DNA of 46,152 nt from Gemmatimonadetes bacterium bin94 (GTDB lineage Bacteria > Gemmatimonadota > Gemmatimonadetes > Longimicrobiales > Gaopeijiaceae): positions 1-46,152 of the forward strand of contig MPNE01000033.1 in the NCBI GenBank assembly GCA_002238865.1. Direction: 5' to 3'. The translations under genes were made by a program, and so were the position numbers. Under the pieces are notes generated by a model. That model saw only the letters and a program-made list of their open reading frames with translations. It was not told where the DNA came from and did no database searches. Of the stretch, positions 8,269-16,435 are shown one piece after another. Numbering within the stretch: the stretch's first letter is position 1; every line of letters starts with the position of its first letter.

Positions 8269-9417
8269 TCAGCGTGAGCCGGGGCCCGACGCAAATCGCT
8301 GAGCCGAATTCGCGGCGGTGGCCCGGGATTGGGACGTTGGCTCCGGGTAGAATTGCCGGCAATACAGGCGGAACTTCCCTATGGGACCGTCGGCACGGCA
8401 GAGCCGGGGGGGAGACCGATAGCGCTTTCGCTCCCAGATGACCACATCCTGCCTGACGTACCGCTTCTCCTCCAGCAGGAGCAAGCGACTCATCAGCCTG
8501 TGGCGCAGCTTCATCGGCAGGAACCCCAGGCCCACGATGAACCGCCGGGGCTTGCGGATTTCCCGTGCCTGAGTGACCAGCGTCAACCTGATGAACGTGC
8601 CGTCGACGGGCGTACCGAGCACCCACATTCTCGCATCCATGCCGATCGTCTTTTCGTGGATTTCGACGAACGAGTAGCCCAGTCCATGGACGTGGGTCAC
8701 GGTCTCGATATCGGACAGGATGTCGATCACGCCCGCGATCTTGCGAACGCTAGTGAAGTCGAAGCAGCTCTTCAGGTAGGCACCGTCGATCGACAGCGTA
8801 CCAACCGGCTCCACATCGCCGTAGCCGTGCGTGTAGCCGAGATGTTCCAGGTCCACGGAGTTCTCGGCCGTTTCCTGGGGATGACCTCGGAACCGGAAGG
8901 TGTAGGATCGCATCGGTGACCACTCCGGGCCGTCGGGCGGCTCGGGCGGCAGGTCCCACTGTGGCGGCCGCCCGCCAATCCCCCACCAGGCGAAGATCAT
9001 GCCGAGGATCTCTCTGGTCTCGTATACCTTCAGCTTCGCGGCTCTGGGAGCCGGGGCGTTGGGCGTGGCGACGCACGCGCCGGAGGTGTCGAACTCGAAG
9101 CCGTGAAAGGGACAGACGAGGCAGCCGTCGCGCACCACGCCGCCAACCGTCGGTCCCATGTGCGAGCCCAGGTGCGGGCAGAACGCACCGGCCACGCAAA
9201 TGCGACCGTTTCGGTCACTCCATACGACAATTTCCTCGCCCAGCCACGTCAGCTCGATCAATTTCCGGCGCAGAATGGACTCTCGGCTGGCGACAAAATA
9301 CCACCCCTCCGGGAACGGAGGCAGCTCATCCACACGATTGAGACGCCGCCGACCGGACGTCGTGGACGGTGTTTCCAAAGTTGATCTCAAGGCTGCCTGC
9401 TCGCCGCCTGGGGCCAT
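8269..9417 (-). CDS. Rieske [2Fe-2S] non-heme iron oxygenase, alpha-subunit type
   Basis: The protein is 382 aa from ATG 9417. The Rieske cluster ligands are clear: Cys80-x-His82 (CPHLGSHMG) and Cys102-x2-His105 (CPFHGF). The catalytic-domain iron motif follows: Asn186-x2-Asp189-x2-His192-x4-His197 (ENSVDLEHLGYTH). Overall layout and length resemble KshA/Neverland-type sterol or steroid oxygenases more than aromatic-ring dioxygenases, but the substrate is inferred. No ferredoxin, reductase or beta subunit lies nearby, so electrons must come from elsewhere. It lies downstream of lysJ on the same strand, with an 86-bp gap that holds a promoter candidate of its own. The C-terminal 25 residues are low complexity. 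Confidence 0.88.
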   Translation of the reverse strand: MAPGGEQAALRSTLETPSTTSGRRRLNRVDELPPFPEGWYFVASRESILRRKLIELTWLGEEIVVWSDRNGRICVAGAFCPHLGSHMGPTVGGVVRDGCLVCPFHGFEFDTSGACVATPNAPAPRAAKLKVYETREILGMIFAWWGIGGRPPQWDLPPEPPDGPEWSPMRSYTFRFRGHPQETAENSVDLEHLGYTHGYGDVEPVGTLSIDGAYLKSCFDFTSVRKIAGVIDILSDIETVTHVHGLGYSFVEIHEKTIGMDARMWVLGTPVDGTFIRLTLVTQAREIRKPRRFIVGLGFLPMKLRHRLMSRLLLLEEKRYVRQDVVIWERKRYRSPPRLCRADGPIGKFRLYCRQFYPEPTSQSRATAANSAQRFASGPGSR

Positions 9418-9464
9418 GGAATAGCCGATGTTCCTCTTCGCCGCTACAACCGACTCTTGTTATA

Positions 9465-9494
9465 AGTGTAGCGCCGGGCGCGGCTGCTGTTCAA
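9465..9494 (-). promoter_or_regulatory. Candidate sigma-70-type promoter for the Rieske gene
   Basis: On the minus strand TTGAAC (9494-9489) and TACACT (9470-9465) are separated by 18 nt, giving a start of transcription about 40 nt before ATG 9417. An AT-rich TTATAAC follows. It sits in an otherwise GC-rich gap after lysJ. This is a motif match only. Confidence 0.4.
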
Positions 9495-9503
9495 GCGTGC
9501 CGG

Positions 9504-10658
9504 TCATTCCAGTACCTCGGCCAGCACGTCCACCACCTCGTCGATCTGCGCCTCGGAGATCACGAGCGGAGGCAGAAGACGGATCACGGTCGTCCCCGCG
9601 GGGAGTGTCAGAATCCCCTTCGCGGCCAGCGCTTCGATGTAGGGCCGGCAGCGTTCCTTCAGCTCGACCCCGATCATCAGGCCGATCTGGCGCAGGGCGC
9701 GGACGCGGGCGGGCATGCGGCGCTCGAAACGCTCCCGGAAGCGCGCGCCGAGCAACTCGGCCCGTTCCGCGAGCCGCTCGTCCTCCATGAACCGGATCGC
9801 GGCCAGCGCGGCGGCGCAGGCGAGCGGGTTGCCGCCGAAGGTCGTGCCGTGTTTGCCGGGGGGCAGCTGAATGCGTGGATCCGCAAGCACGGCGCCCAGG
9901 GGCACGCCACCGGCGATCGCCTTGGCCAGGCACAGCATGTCGGGGGTCACCCCATGGTGTTCGCACGCGAACATGCGGCCGGTGCGGCAGAATCCCGTCT
10001 GGATCTCGTCGAAGACCAGTATCGCGCCCGTCTCGTCGCAGATCTCGCGTGCTGCGCGCAGATATTCCGCGCTGGCCGGACGGATGCCGCCCTCACCCTG
10101 CACCGGCTCGATCATCACTGCCGCGGTGTCATCGCCCACGGCCTCCCGCAACCTTGCCGGGTTGTTGAACGGGACGAACGAGAACCCCGGCACCAGGGGC
10201 TTGAAGAGTTCCCGGTACTCCTTCTTGTAGGTGGCCGACAGCGCGCCCATGGTCCGGCCGTGGAAGCCGCGCATGGCCGAGACGATCCCGGTCCGCCCCG
10301 TCGTGAGGCGCGCGAACTTGATGGCCGCTTCGACGGCTTCGGCGCCGGAGTTGCACAGGAAGCCGCGCTGCAGGCCCGGTGGCGCCACGGCGGCCAGCTT
10401 CGCCAGGAGCCGGGCGCGCACGTCGTTGTAGAAGATCCCCGGGCAGGTCACCAGGGTCCGCGCCTGCCCGGCCAGGGCATCCGCCACAGCCGGGTTCGCG
10501 TGGCCGACGCTCGCCACCCCGATCCCCGCAACGCAGTCGATGTAGCGGCGGCCCTCGTCGTCCCACACCTCCGCCCCCCTTCCCTTCACGATGGTGATGT
10601 CCCGCTTCGGATAGACCTCCAGCCCGTACCGGCGCTCGGTGTCGCGGTAGATGCTCAT
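9504..10658 (-). CDS. lysJ: LysW-gamma-L-lysine / acetylornithine aminotransferase (class III, PLP)
   Basis: The protein is 384 aa. It is a fold-type I, class III aminotransferase of the ArgD/LysJ group: phosphate-binding [16 protein letters not shown] (around 102-117), [10 protein letters not shown], Asp217 in [14 protein letters not shown] and the PLP Schiff-base Lys246 in [12 protein letters not shown]. It should transfer the amino group of glutamate to the semialdehyde carried on LysW, giving LysW-lysine, or LysW-ornithine if the cluster serves arginine. As the last gene of the LysW cluster, 13 nt after lysZ, it is assigned to that pathway rather than to free acetylornithine. Sequence alone does not separate LysJ from ArgD. 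Confidence 0.9.
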   Translation of the reverse strand: MSIYRDTERRYGLEVYPKRDITIVKGRGAEVWDDEGRRYIDCVAGIGVASVGHANPAVADALAGQARTLVTCPGIFYNDVRARLLAKLAAVAPPGLQRGFLCNSGAEAVEAAIKFARLTTGRTGIVSAMRGFHGRTMGALSATYKKEYRELFKPLVPGFSFVPFNNPARLREAVGDDTAAVMIEPVQGEGGIRPASAEYLRAAREICDETGAILVFDEIQTGFCRTGRMFACEHHGVTPDMLCLAKAIAGGVPLGAVLADPRIQLPPGKHGTTFGGNPLACAAALAAIRFMEDERLAERAELLGARFRERFERRMPARVRALRQIGLMIGVELKERCRPYIEALAAKGILTLPAGTTVIRLLPPLVISEAQIDEVVDVLAEVLE

Positions 10659-10671
10659 GGGCTCACATACC

Positions 10672-11463
10672 TCACCCGATCAGGGTCCCTTTCCCGGCCA
10701 GCACGTCCGCGACCGGCGATTCGGTGCGTCCGTCCGCGATCACCACCTTCGTCGAACCTGACGTCACGATCCGGCTGATCGCCAGAAGCTTGCGCTTCAT
10801 GCGGCCACGAGCCGCGTCCTCGCGCCGCTTCAACTCCGCGCGGGGTATGCGCGCGACCACCGAGTCCGGATCATTCTCGTCGTCCAGGAAGCCGGGTGCC
10901 TCGATCAGATGCACCACCACCTCGGCACCGAGCACCGCGCTCATCAGCGCCACCATGTCGTCGTTCTCCGAGTTGACCGCCACGTTGCGTTCGTCGATCA
11001 GAGGCATCGTCACGACCGGCGTGTAGCCGTTGTCCAGCAGCAGCCCGAGCAGCTTGCGGTTGATTGCCACGGGCTTGCCCGAGAGATCGCGCTTGATCAG
11101 GGTCTTGCTCCCCTCCCGGACCCGGATCCCCTTGTTGCGCACGGCGCGCACGAGCGCGCCGTCAAGTCCGGTGAGGCCGACCGCGTTGACGCCATTCCGC
11201 TGGAAAAGTTCTACAAGCCGCTTGTTGCGCACGCCCGCGTACGCCATCAGCATCACGTCGATCAGCTCCGCGTCGGAGAACACGCTGTCGTAACCCGAAA
11301 CCGACGTCAGAACCCGTTTCTCGACCCCCATGCGCCGAGCCAGTTCATCGCGCAGTGCGTTGGCGCCGTGCACGATCACCTTGGGGGTCTCGACACTGGC
11401 CAGATCGCAGGCGATTCCGGCCAGGTTGATCGTTTCCCCGCCACCGATCTTGATCACCAGCAT
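10672..11463 (-). CDS. lysZ: [LysW]-aminoadipate / [LysW]-glutamate kinase
   Basis: The protein is 263 aa, in the amino acid kinase family. Visible are the N-terminal KIGGGE phosphate loop (5-10), VIVHGANALRDELARRMG, the LTGLDGALVRA stretch, and VNSENDDMVALMSAVLGAEVVVHLIEAPGFLDDEND near the substrate site. It phosphorylates the side-chain carboxylate of the amino acid attached to LysW, making the substrate for LysY. The RGRMKRKLLA segment (about 222-231) fits the basic surface that LysZ proteins use to hold acidic LysW, in contrast to ArgB. It starts 12 nt after the amidotransferase gene, so the two are almost certainly co-transcribed. Confidence 0.92.
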   Translation of the reverse strand: MLVIKIGGGETINLAGIACDLASVETPKVIVHGANALRDELARRMGVEKRVLTSVSGYDSVFSDAELIDVMLMAYAGVRNKRLVELFQRNGVNAVGLTGLDGALVRAVRNKGIRVREGSKTLIKRDLSGKPVAINRKLLGLLLDNGYTPVVTMPLIDERNVAVNSENDDMVALMSAVLGAEVVVHLIEAPGFLDDENDPDSVVARIPRAELKRREDAARGRMKRKLLAISRIVTSGSTKVVIADGRTESPVADVLAGKGTLIG

Positions 11464-11475
11464 TGTGCCCCCCCT

Positions 11476-12168
11476 TCAGTCGGAGTGGATCGCCGCCACG
11501 GTGCCGTTGCCGACCGGGGTCCAGGAGGGTGTCGCTTCCGCGGCCGGCCCGGCAATCGACCGACCTCGGCCACGGGATTGCGGATAGGGCTCCGAACAGA
11601 CAACGTGCGCACCGTTCACTTCGGCAGTGTGCATCTGGAAGTACTCCGGATCTTCACGGAAGTTCGTGGCGACATGAACCCGTGCCGAGGAGTCGGCAAC
11701 GATCATGTTCATCGCACGCACAAGGCGCGACCTCTTCCGGATCGCGTCGATCCCCCGCTCCAGCGCCAGCCGAAAATCTCCATGGTCAAAGCGTTTGACG
11801 AAGTTGAAGACCTTCTCCGCTCCGATCCTTCCGTGCTCCTTGATCCGAACGCCGTGCAACTCCCCGTTGAAGATGAAGACCCGTTCACCGTCAAAGAACG
11901 GCATGTTGTTCTCGACTCGTATCCCCTCGTCGCGAAACGCGCTCCTGGCGTGTGCGAGCAGGAGCGTCGTGCTGCCCGAAGGCCTCCAGCGATCCTCCCA
12001 CAGGGGTGCGATGTTGCGGTACAGGCGCCAGCGGCCACCCTCCAGCCAGGCGCAGCCCCACCCGTGGCCCTGGTACTCGCGGCTGTCCCGCGCGATCGCG
12101 GTGAAGGCGGCCAGGTGCTCTTCCATTTCGAATTCTTTGTCCTTGCGGACACAGAGGAGACGGCACAT
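11476..12168 (-). CDS. Class II glutamine amidotransferase / gamma-glutamyl hydrolase-like Ntn protein in LysW cluster
   Basis: The protein is 230 aa and begins Met-Cys-Arg, so Cys2 becomes the N-terminal nucleophile once Met is removed. The fold signature follows: LAHARSAF (Arg75), NNMPFFDGERVFIFNGELHG (Asn88, Asn101, Gly102), as in stand-alone class II glutaminases. The MCR start is shared with EgtC and Dug3, which cleave gamma-glutamyl amides, and with YafJ. No synthase domain is attached. The gene lies between lysY and lysZ in a pathway where the product stays bound to LysW through a gamma-glutamyl amide and where no LysK peptidase is present nearby. It may therefore release lysine or ornithine from LysW; alternatively it just supplies glutamate or ammonia. 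The C-terminal about 30 residues are poorly conserved in appearance. Function is inferred. Confidence 0.85.
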   Translation of the reverse strand: MCRLLCVRKDKEFEMEEHLAAFTAIARDSREYQGHGWGCAWLEGGRWRLYRNIAPLWEDRWRPSGSTTLLLAHARSAFRDEGIRVENNMPFFDGERVFIFNGELHGVRIKEHGRIGAEKVFNFVKRFDHGDFRLALERGIDAIRKRSRLVRAMNMIVADSSARVHVATNFREDPEYFQMHTAEVNGAHVVCSEPYPQSRGRGRSIAGPAAEATPSWTPVGNGTVAAIHSD

Positions 12169-12240
12169 GCCCTGTCAGCCGCCCAGCCAGGGGCGCCGGC
12201 GCGCAAACCATGTGGAGCAGAGCATCCGGGCACCTCCCTC

Positions 12241-13263
12241 CTACGCCGGATGCAGGCCCGGGAATTCCAGCCCGCGCGTCTCGGGCAACCCGTGCATGAC
12301 GTTGAAGGCCTGGACCGCCTGCCCGGCCGCACCCTTCATCAGGTTGTCGATCGCACTCATCACGACTACGCGGTTGGCAAGCGGGTCGCGCTCGAACCCG
12401 ACGTCGCAATAGTTGGATCCGCCCAGAAGATGCGGGTCCGGGTAGCGGTGTATCCCGGACCGCTCCTTCACGAGGCGCACGAAGGGCTCGCCGGCGTACG
12501 CGCTTCGGTAGATCCGCCACAGCGCCTTGTCGTCCAGGTCGCGGTTGACAAAGACATGGCACGTCGCGAGAACGCCCCGCACCATCTCGACCGAGGTGGC
12601 GGAAAAGTGGATATCGCCGCCCAGCGCCGCTCTGATTTCGGCGAGGTGGCGGTGCCCGGTGGGCTTGTAGGAGCGCATCGCGCCGCTCCGCTCGGGGTGG
12701 TGGCTCCCCGGGGTCGACCGGTTCCCGGCTTCGCTCGAACCGACCTTGACCTCGATCACCGCCGAGTCGGCCACCCCTGCCCGGTAGAGCGGGTGAAGCC
12801 CCAGGATTGCGGCCGTGGCGTTGCACCCCGCGCAGGCTACCAGGTCTGCTCGCACAAGCGCGTCCCGGCCGAGTTCGGCGATACCGTACACGAAGCTCCC
12901 GAGCAGATCCGGTCGCGGGTGGGGGCCACCGTAGAAGCGCTCGTACTCGGCGGGATCGCGCAGGCGGAAGTCTGCGCCCAGGTCGATGACGCGCCCGCCG
13001 AGGCGGCGAAAATCGTCGATTCGGCGTGACGACTCACCGTGCGGAAGGCACAGGAAGAGCACGTCGCACTCGGTCAGGTCGGCGAGGGTGCTGAAGCGGA
13101 GCCGTGTGCGCCCGCGCAGGTTGGGGTGGACCCGCTGCGCAAACCTGCCGGCAAAGCGTTCAGAGGTGATCTGGCGGACTTCGGCGTCGCCGTGGCCAAG
13201 CAGCAAGCGCAACAATTCGCCCCCGGCGTATCCGGAAGCGCCCGCGATCGAGACGCTGATCAC
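12241..13263 (-). CDS. lysY: [LysW]-aminoadipyl / [LysW]-glutamyl phosphate reductase
   Basis: The protein is 340 aa from GTG 13263, which overlaps the lysX stop by 4 nt (GTGA). It has the NADP loop [17 protein letters not shown] (5-21), the catalytic Cys147 in [19 protein letters not shown], the [19 protein letters not shown] segment and a TGHRHLAEI helix with the likely catalytic His. It reduces the acyl phosphate made by LysZ to the semialdehyde used by LysJ and is a paralogue of ArgC. The SHHPERSG segment and the LysW context favour LysY over ArgC. A 72-nt gap separates it from the amidotransferase gene; no promoter was seen in it. Confidence 0.92.
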   Translation of the reverse strand: MISVSIAGASGYAGGELLRLLLGHGDAEVRQITSERFAGRFAQRVHPNLRGRTRLRFSTLADLTECDVLFLCLPHGESSRRIDDFRRLGGRVIDLGADFRLRDPAEYERFYGGPHPRPDLLGSFVYGIAELGRDALVRADLVACAGCNATAAILGLHPLYRAGVADSAVIEVKVGSSEAGNRSTPGSHHPERSGAMRSYKPTGHRHLAEIRAALGGDIHFSATSVEMVRGVLATCHVFVNRDLDDKALWRIYRSAYAGEPFVRLVKERSGIHRYPDPHLLGGSNYCDVGFERDPLANRVVVMSAIDNLMKGAAGQAVQAFNVMHGLPETRGLEFPGLHPA

Positions 13264-14099
13264 GCGCGTGCCGCCTCTATCACATGGGAAACGACCCGCT
13301 CCGGTATGTTCACGCCCGTAACCTCGATGCTGTTCCTGAACTCCATGGTGTAGTTGACCTCGTTGACCAGGAGCCCGTCCGCGGTCTCGAAGAGATCCAC
13401 GGCGAGGACGCCGCCCCCGACCGCGGCCGCCGCCCTCAGCGACATGTCCGCGATGGCCGGGGTGACCGGGCAGTTCGTCGCTCGTCCGCCCCTCGCCGTG
13501 TTCGTGATCCAGTGTTCGGAAGTCCGGTAGATCGCTGCGATGCACTCGTCGCCGACCACGAAGGCACGGATGTCGCGACCGCCCTTCCTCACGTATTTCT
13601 GCACAAAGAAGATCGAGTGGTGGTAGCTGCCCAGAATGGACTTGTGCTCCAGGACCGTTTCGGCTGCGTCGCGGTCGTTGATCCTGGAAAGCAGGCGGCC
13701 CCACGAGCCGACCGCCGGCTTGAGCACTACCGGGTAGCCCATCTCCTCGATGGCCACCAGGGCCGATTCGGGGGTGAACGCCACCCTCACGTCAGGCTGC
13801 GGCACCCCCGTCTCGCGCAGCGACGCAGCCGTGAGGATCTTGTCTCCGCAGCGCCGCGCAACTTCGTACGTGTTGACGCACACCGTTCCGACGCCCTCAT
13901 AGAGCCTGAGCGCGTGCATGGCGCGTGAATGGTTGATCGAACGCTCCAGGACCACGTCCACGTCCGGGCGCGCATGGAAGTCGAAGACGAGCGTGCGGTC
14001 GTTCAGAAGGACCAGTTCGATGTCACTGTGCCTGCGCAGCTCGGAAATAAGTAGCTTTTCGTCCTTGCGGATGAGGGAATGCAGGAACCCGACCCTCAT
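13260..14099 (-). CDS. lysX: LysW ligase (alpha-aminoadipate or glutamate--LysW ligase)
   Basis: The protein is 279 aa and is an ATP-grasp ligase of the RimK/LysX group. Visible are Lys127 in [16 protein letters not shown] (the Gly-rich ATP loop 131-136), [19 protein letters not shown], the [15 protein letters not shown] substrate loop (197-211) and the metal-binding [11 protein letters not shown] (246-256). It joins the alpha-amino group of aminoadipate (LysX) or glutamate (ArgX) to the gamma-carboxylate of the C-terminal Glu of LysW. The NTARGG loop matches what I recall of Thermus LysX, but I cannot decide between lysine and arginine, or both. ATG 14099 overlaps the lysW stop by 4 nt, so carrier and ligase are translationally coupled. 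Confidence 0.93.
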   Translation of the reverse strand: MRVGFLHSLIRKDEKLLISELRRHSDIELVLLNDRTLVFDFHARPDVDVVLERSINHSRAMHALRLYEGVGTVCVNTYEVARRCGDKILTAASLRETGVPQPDVRVAFTPESALVAIEEMGYPVVLKPAVGSWGRLLSRINDRDAAETVLEHKSILGSYHHSIFFVQKYVRKGGRDIRAFVVGDECIAAIYRTSEHWITNTARGGRATNCPVTPAIADMSLRAAAAVGGGVLAVDLFETADGLLVNEVNYTMEFRNSIEVTGVNIPERVVSHVIEAARA

Positions 14100-14260
14100 T
14101 CACCCCAGTCCTCTTCCGCATCGGGAGCTTCCCCGAGCGTAAGCGGATCAAGCCCCAGGATCTCGAGCTCCACACCGCACTCGGCACACTCGAGCAGCTC
14201 ACCTTCGACGGGATCGGCGGAGATCTCGACTTCCCCACCGCATACGGGACATTCAGACAT
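14096..14260 (-). CDS. lysW: Amino-group carrier protein LysW
   Basis: This is a very small acidic protein (54 aa) from ATG 14258-14260. It has a zinc ribbon made by Cys4-x2-Cys7 (CPVCGG) and Cys25-x2-Cys28 (CAECG), then an acidic tail ending in the diagnostic EDWGE. The terminal Glu54 carries the growing amino acid as a gamma-glutamyl amide, protecting its alpha-amino group through the kinase, reductase and aminotransferase steps. It is the first gene of the cluster and overlaps lysX by 4 nt. An AGGGGG stretch about 10 nt before the ATG probably serves as ribosome-binding site. The identification is firm because of size, zinc ribbon and C-terminus together. Confidence 0.95.
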   Translation of the reverse strand: MSECPVCGGEVEISADPVEGELLECAECGVELEILGLDPLTLGEAPDAEEDWGE

Positions 14261-14484
14261 TGGGTGTGATCCCCCTGTTGCGCCTGGCGCGCTCAGATGC
14301 GCGGAACCGATGGGCGACACAATGGGCCGACGGGCGGCGTCCAGTGAGCCGTCGGGCTCCGCAGGCGTTGCGAAGACAGAAATCTACGCCATTGCGCGGG
14401 CCGGAAAAGCCCGGCCGGTGGGCCGAGCCACGACCTGTGCGCCGGTCGCGGGTGCGGCGACGGGCGTCACCACGCACGGCCGGC
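14261..14484 (-). promoter_or_regulatory. Leader/intergenic region upstream of lysW
   Basis: These 224 bp separate the nagB-PIG-L stop from lysW. On the minus strand a perfect 6-bp hairpin GGCCGG-GCTTTT-CCGGCC (14416-14399) lies about 70 nt after the fusion-gene stop and could end that transcript, although no U-tract follows. A weak -10-like TAGATT (14386-14381) comes shortly after it and may start lysW transcription; its -35 is poor. A small GAGCC-CGAC-GGCTC hairpin (14363-14350) follows. No known riboswitch was recognised. Confidence 0.3.
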
Positions 14485-16398
14485 TCATGCGGGAGGGTCC
14501 GCCAACGAAGACGTGGGAATCTCCCGGGCCTCGACCCGGCGCCCGTCGCGCAGGGTCACGTACGCTTCCATCGCACGGTAGGCGGGCAGGCCCAGCGCGT
14601 GAAGCAAGTCTGCCGTACCCCGGTTTCGATCCACCACACGCTGCCAGAACTCACGCTCGTCCGGACCCGGGAATGGCGCGGAGTCCTTCTGCGACTCGTG
14701 TCTGAAAATCGCCTGGACCTTGCCCCGCATCTCGCCCTCCGACAGCGGCACGAGCACGGTTGCTTCGTTCACGCTCCACTCCTGCCAGGCACCCCGGTAC
14801 AGCCACAGCCACGGTGGCTCGCCGCTGTAGCGTTCGAGAGCCCCTTCCACCGTTTCCAGGCACATGCGGTGCGTGCCGTGGGGGTCGGAAAGGTCTCCCG
14901 CGGCGAACACCATCGACGGACGCACCTCTTCCAACACCCCGGTTACGATGTCCACGTCCGCCTCCGTAACCGGGTGCTTCCTGACCTTCCCCGTCTGGTA
15001 GAAGGGCAGATTCAGGAAGCGGGCGCGGTCCGCCGGCAGCCCCAGCGATTCGATCGCCGCCGAAGCCTCGCTCTCCCGGATGATCCGCTTGAGATCCTGC
15101 ACCACCGCGGGATCGACGTCGCCGGACATCTTGTGTGAGAGATCCACCTCGATGGACTTCAACACTGCCTCCAGGGCCTCCCGGTCGCCCACGTCGATCA
15201 CCTTGGCCGCGCGCCTCATCACGTCGAGGTAGCGGCGGACCTCATGGTCGAAGACGGCGATGTTCCCGGACGTCTGATACGCGACCGTGACGTCGTTGCC
15301 ATTCTCGGCGAGCTTGCGGAGCAGGCCGCCCATCGAGATCACGTCGTCGTCCGGGTGCGGCGAGAAGACAAGCATCTTCTGGCCGCGCGGGAGCCGGCTC
15401 TTGCCGCGAATCTTCGAGATCAGCGCATTGAAGACCTGGCCGTTGAGCGGCTCCGCCGACCCGTGCCGGGACACCAGCGACCCGAGGTGGTGCTCCCGGT
15501 AGTCGTCGGTGGCAAGGTGGAGGATGGGCTTGCCGGTGCGACGGCTCAGCCAGATGACGGCCTCGGTCTCCCGGTGCGGGGTCCATTCCATGTCGTCGAC
15601 GAGCCACGGCGTCCGGTTCCGCGTGAGGTCGGCGGCCGCGGGCGGATCGAGGTAGACGGTGGCCGCGGGGTGCTGCTGCAGGAACGTCGCCGCGACATCG
15701 GGGTGGATCTCCCCCTCGACAGCCCGCCGCACGATCCCCGCCTTGTGTTCGCCGGTCGCCAACAGTGCGATCTCGCGAGCCTCGAGGATCGTCGCCACGC
15801 CCATCGTGATCGCCTGGGGGGGCACATTGTCCTCGCCGAAGAAATCGGCAGCCGCATCCGCGCGCGTGACCGTGTCCAGGTAGAGCCGCCGTGTGCGCGA
15901 CCTCCGCCCCGAGCCCGGTTCGTTGAACCCGATGTGGCCGCTGCGGCCGATCCCCAGAATCTGCAAATCGATCCCTCCCGCTTCGCGAATCCGGCGTTCG
16001 TAGTCGAGGCAGTGGGCCTCCACATCGGCATCGGGAAGGTCGCCACGGGGAATGTGGCAATGGCTGGAAGGGATATTCACATGCGCGAACAGGTTCTCCC
16101 CCATGTAGCGGTGGTAGCTGTGAATGCTCCCGGGCTGCATGGGGACGTACTCGTCGAGGTTGAAGACAACGACGTTGGAGAAGTCGAGCCCTTCTTCGCG
16201 GTGCATCCGGATGAGCTCGCGGTAGACGCCTACCGGCGTGGACCCGGTCGCAAGGCCGAGCACGGCGGCCCGGCCCTCGCCGGCACGATCCCGAACCAGG
16301 GCCGCAATCCGCCCGGCGACCTCGGCGGCGATGCTGTCGTGATCCGGCATGACGCGAACCGGAATGCGTTCGCGCCGTGCCGAATTGGATGCGCTCAT
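14485..16398 (-). CDS. NagB-like isomerase/deaminase fused to PIG-L (LmbE) deacetylase
   Basis: The protein is 637 aa with two domains. Residues about 15-285 are glucosamine-6-phosphate deaminase-like: GLATGSTPVGVYREL (48-62), VFNLDEYV (78-85) and GIGRSGHIGFNEPGS (149-163; His155, Glu160). In classical NagB the last motif reads DGH; here Ser153 replaces the catalytic Asp, so chemistry or substrate may differ. Residues about 340-600 are a PIG-L/LmbE zinc deacetylase with HPDDD (348-352) and a late DPHGTH. Such fusions are known in other phyla. A role in amino-sugar turnover (N-deacetylation plus deamination/isomerisation) is inferred. Its start is 37 nt after the M16 protease stop, so co-transcription is possible. 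Confidence 0.9.
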   Translation of the reverse strand: MSASNSARRERIPVRVMPDHDSIAAEVAGRIAALVRDRAGEGRAAVLGLATGSTPVGVYRELIRMHREEGLDFSNVVVFNLDEYVPMQPGSIHSYHRYMGENLFAHVNIPSSHCHIPRGDLPDADVEAHCLDYERRIREAGGIDLQILGIGRSGHIGFNEPGSGRRSRTRRLYLDTVTRADAAADFFGEDNVPPQAITMGVATILEAREIALLATGEHKAGIVRRAVEGEIHPDVAATFLQQHPAATVYLDPPAAADLTRNRTPWLVDDMEWTPHRETEAVIWLSRRTGKPILHLATDDYREHHLGSLVSRHGSAEPLNGQVFNALISKIRGKSRLPRGQKMLVFSPHPDDDVISMGGLLRKLAENGNDVTVAYQTSGNIAVFDHEVRRYLDVMRRAAKVIDVGDREALEAVLKSIEVDLSHKMSGDVDPAVVQDLKRIIRESEASAAIESLGLPADRARFLNLPFYQTGKVRKHPVTEADVDIVTGVLEEVRPSMVFAAGDLSDPHGTHRMCLETVEGALERYSGEPPWLWLYRGAWQEWSVNEATVLVPLSEGEMRGKVQAIFRHESQKDSAPFPGPDEREFWQRVVDRNRGTADLLHALGLPAYRAMEAYVTLRDGRRVEAREIPTSSLADPPA

Positions 16399-16435
16399 GG
16401 ACCTGGGCGAGTCGCGCTGCGATCAGCCACGGCCG

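Noticed and set aside
10909-13029. Long plus-strand open frame (706 codons) across the LysW cluster
   Set aside because: It runs antisense through three well-identified genes and has no domain signature.
9418-14484. tRNA, riboswitch or T-box upstream of the LysW genes
   Set aside because: No cloverleaf, T-box or lysine-riboswitch pattern was seen in the gaps at 9418-9503, 12169-12240 or 14261-14484; only short GC hairpins.
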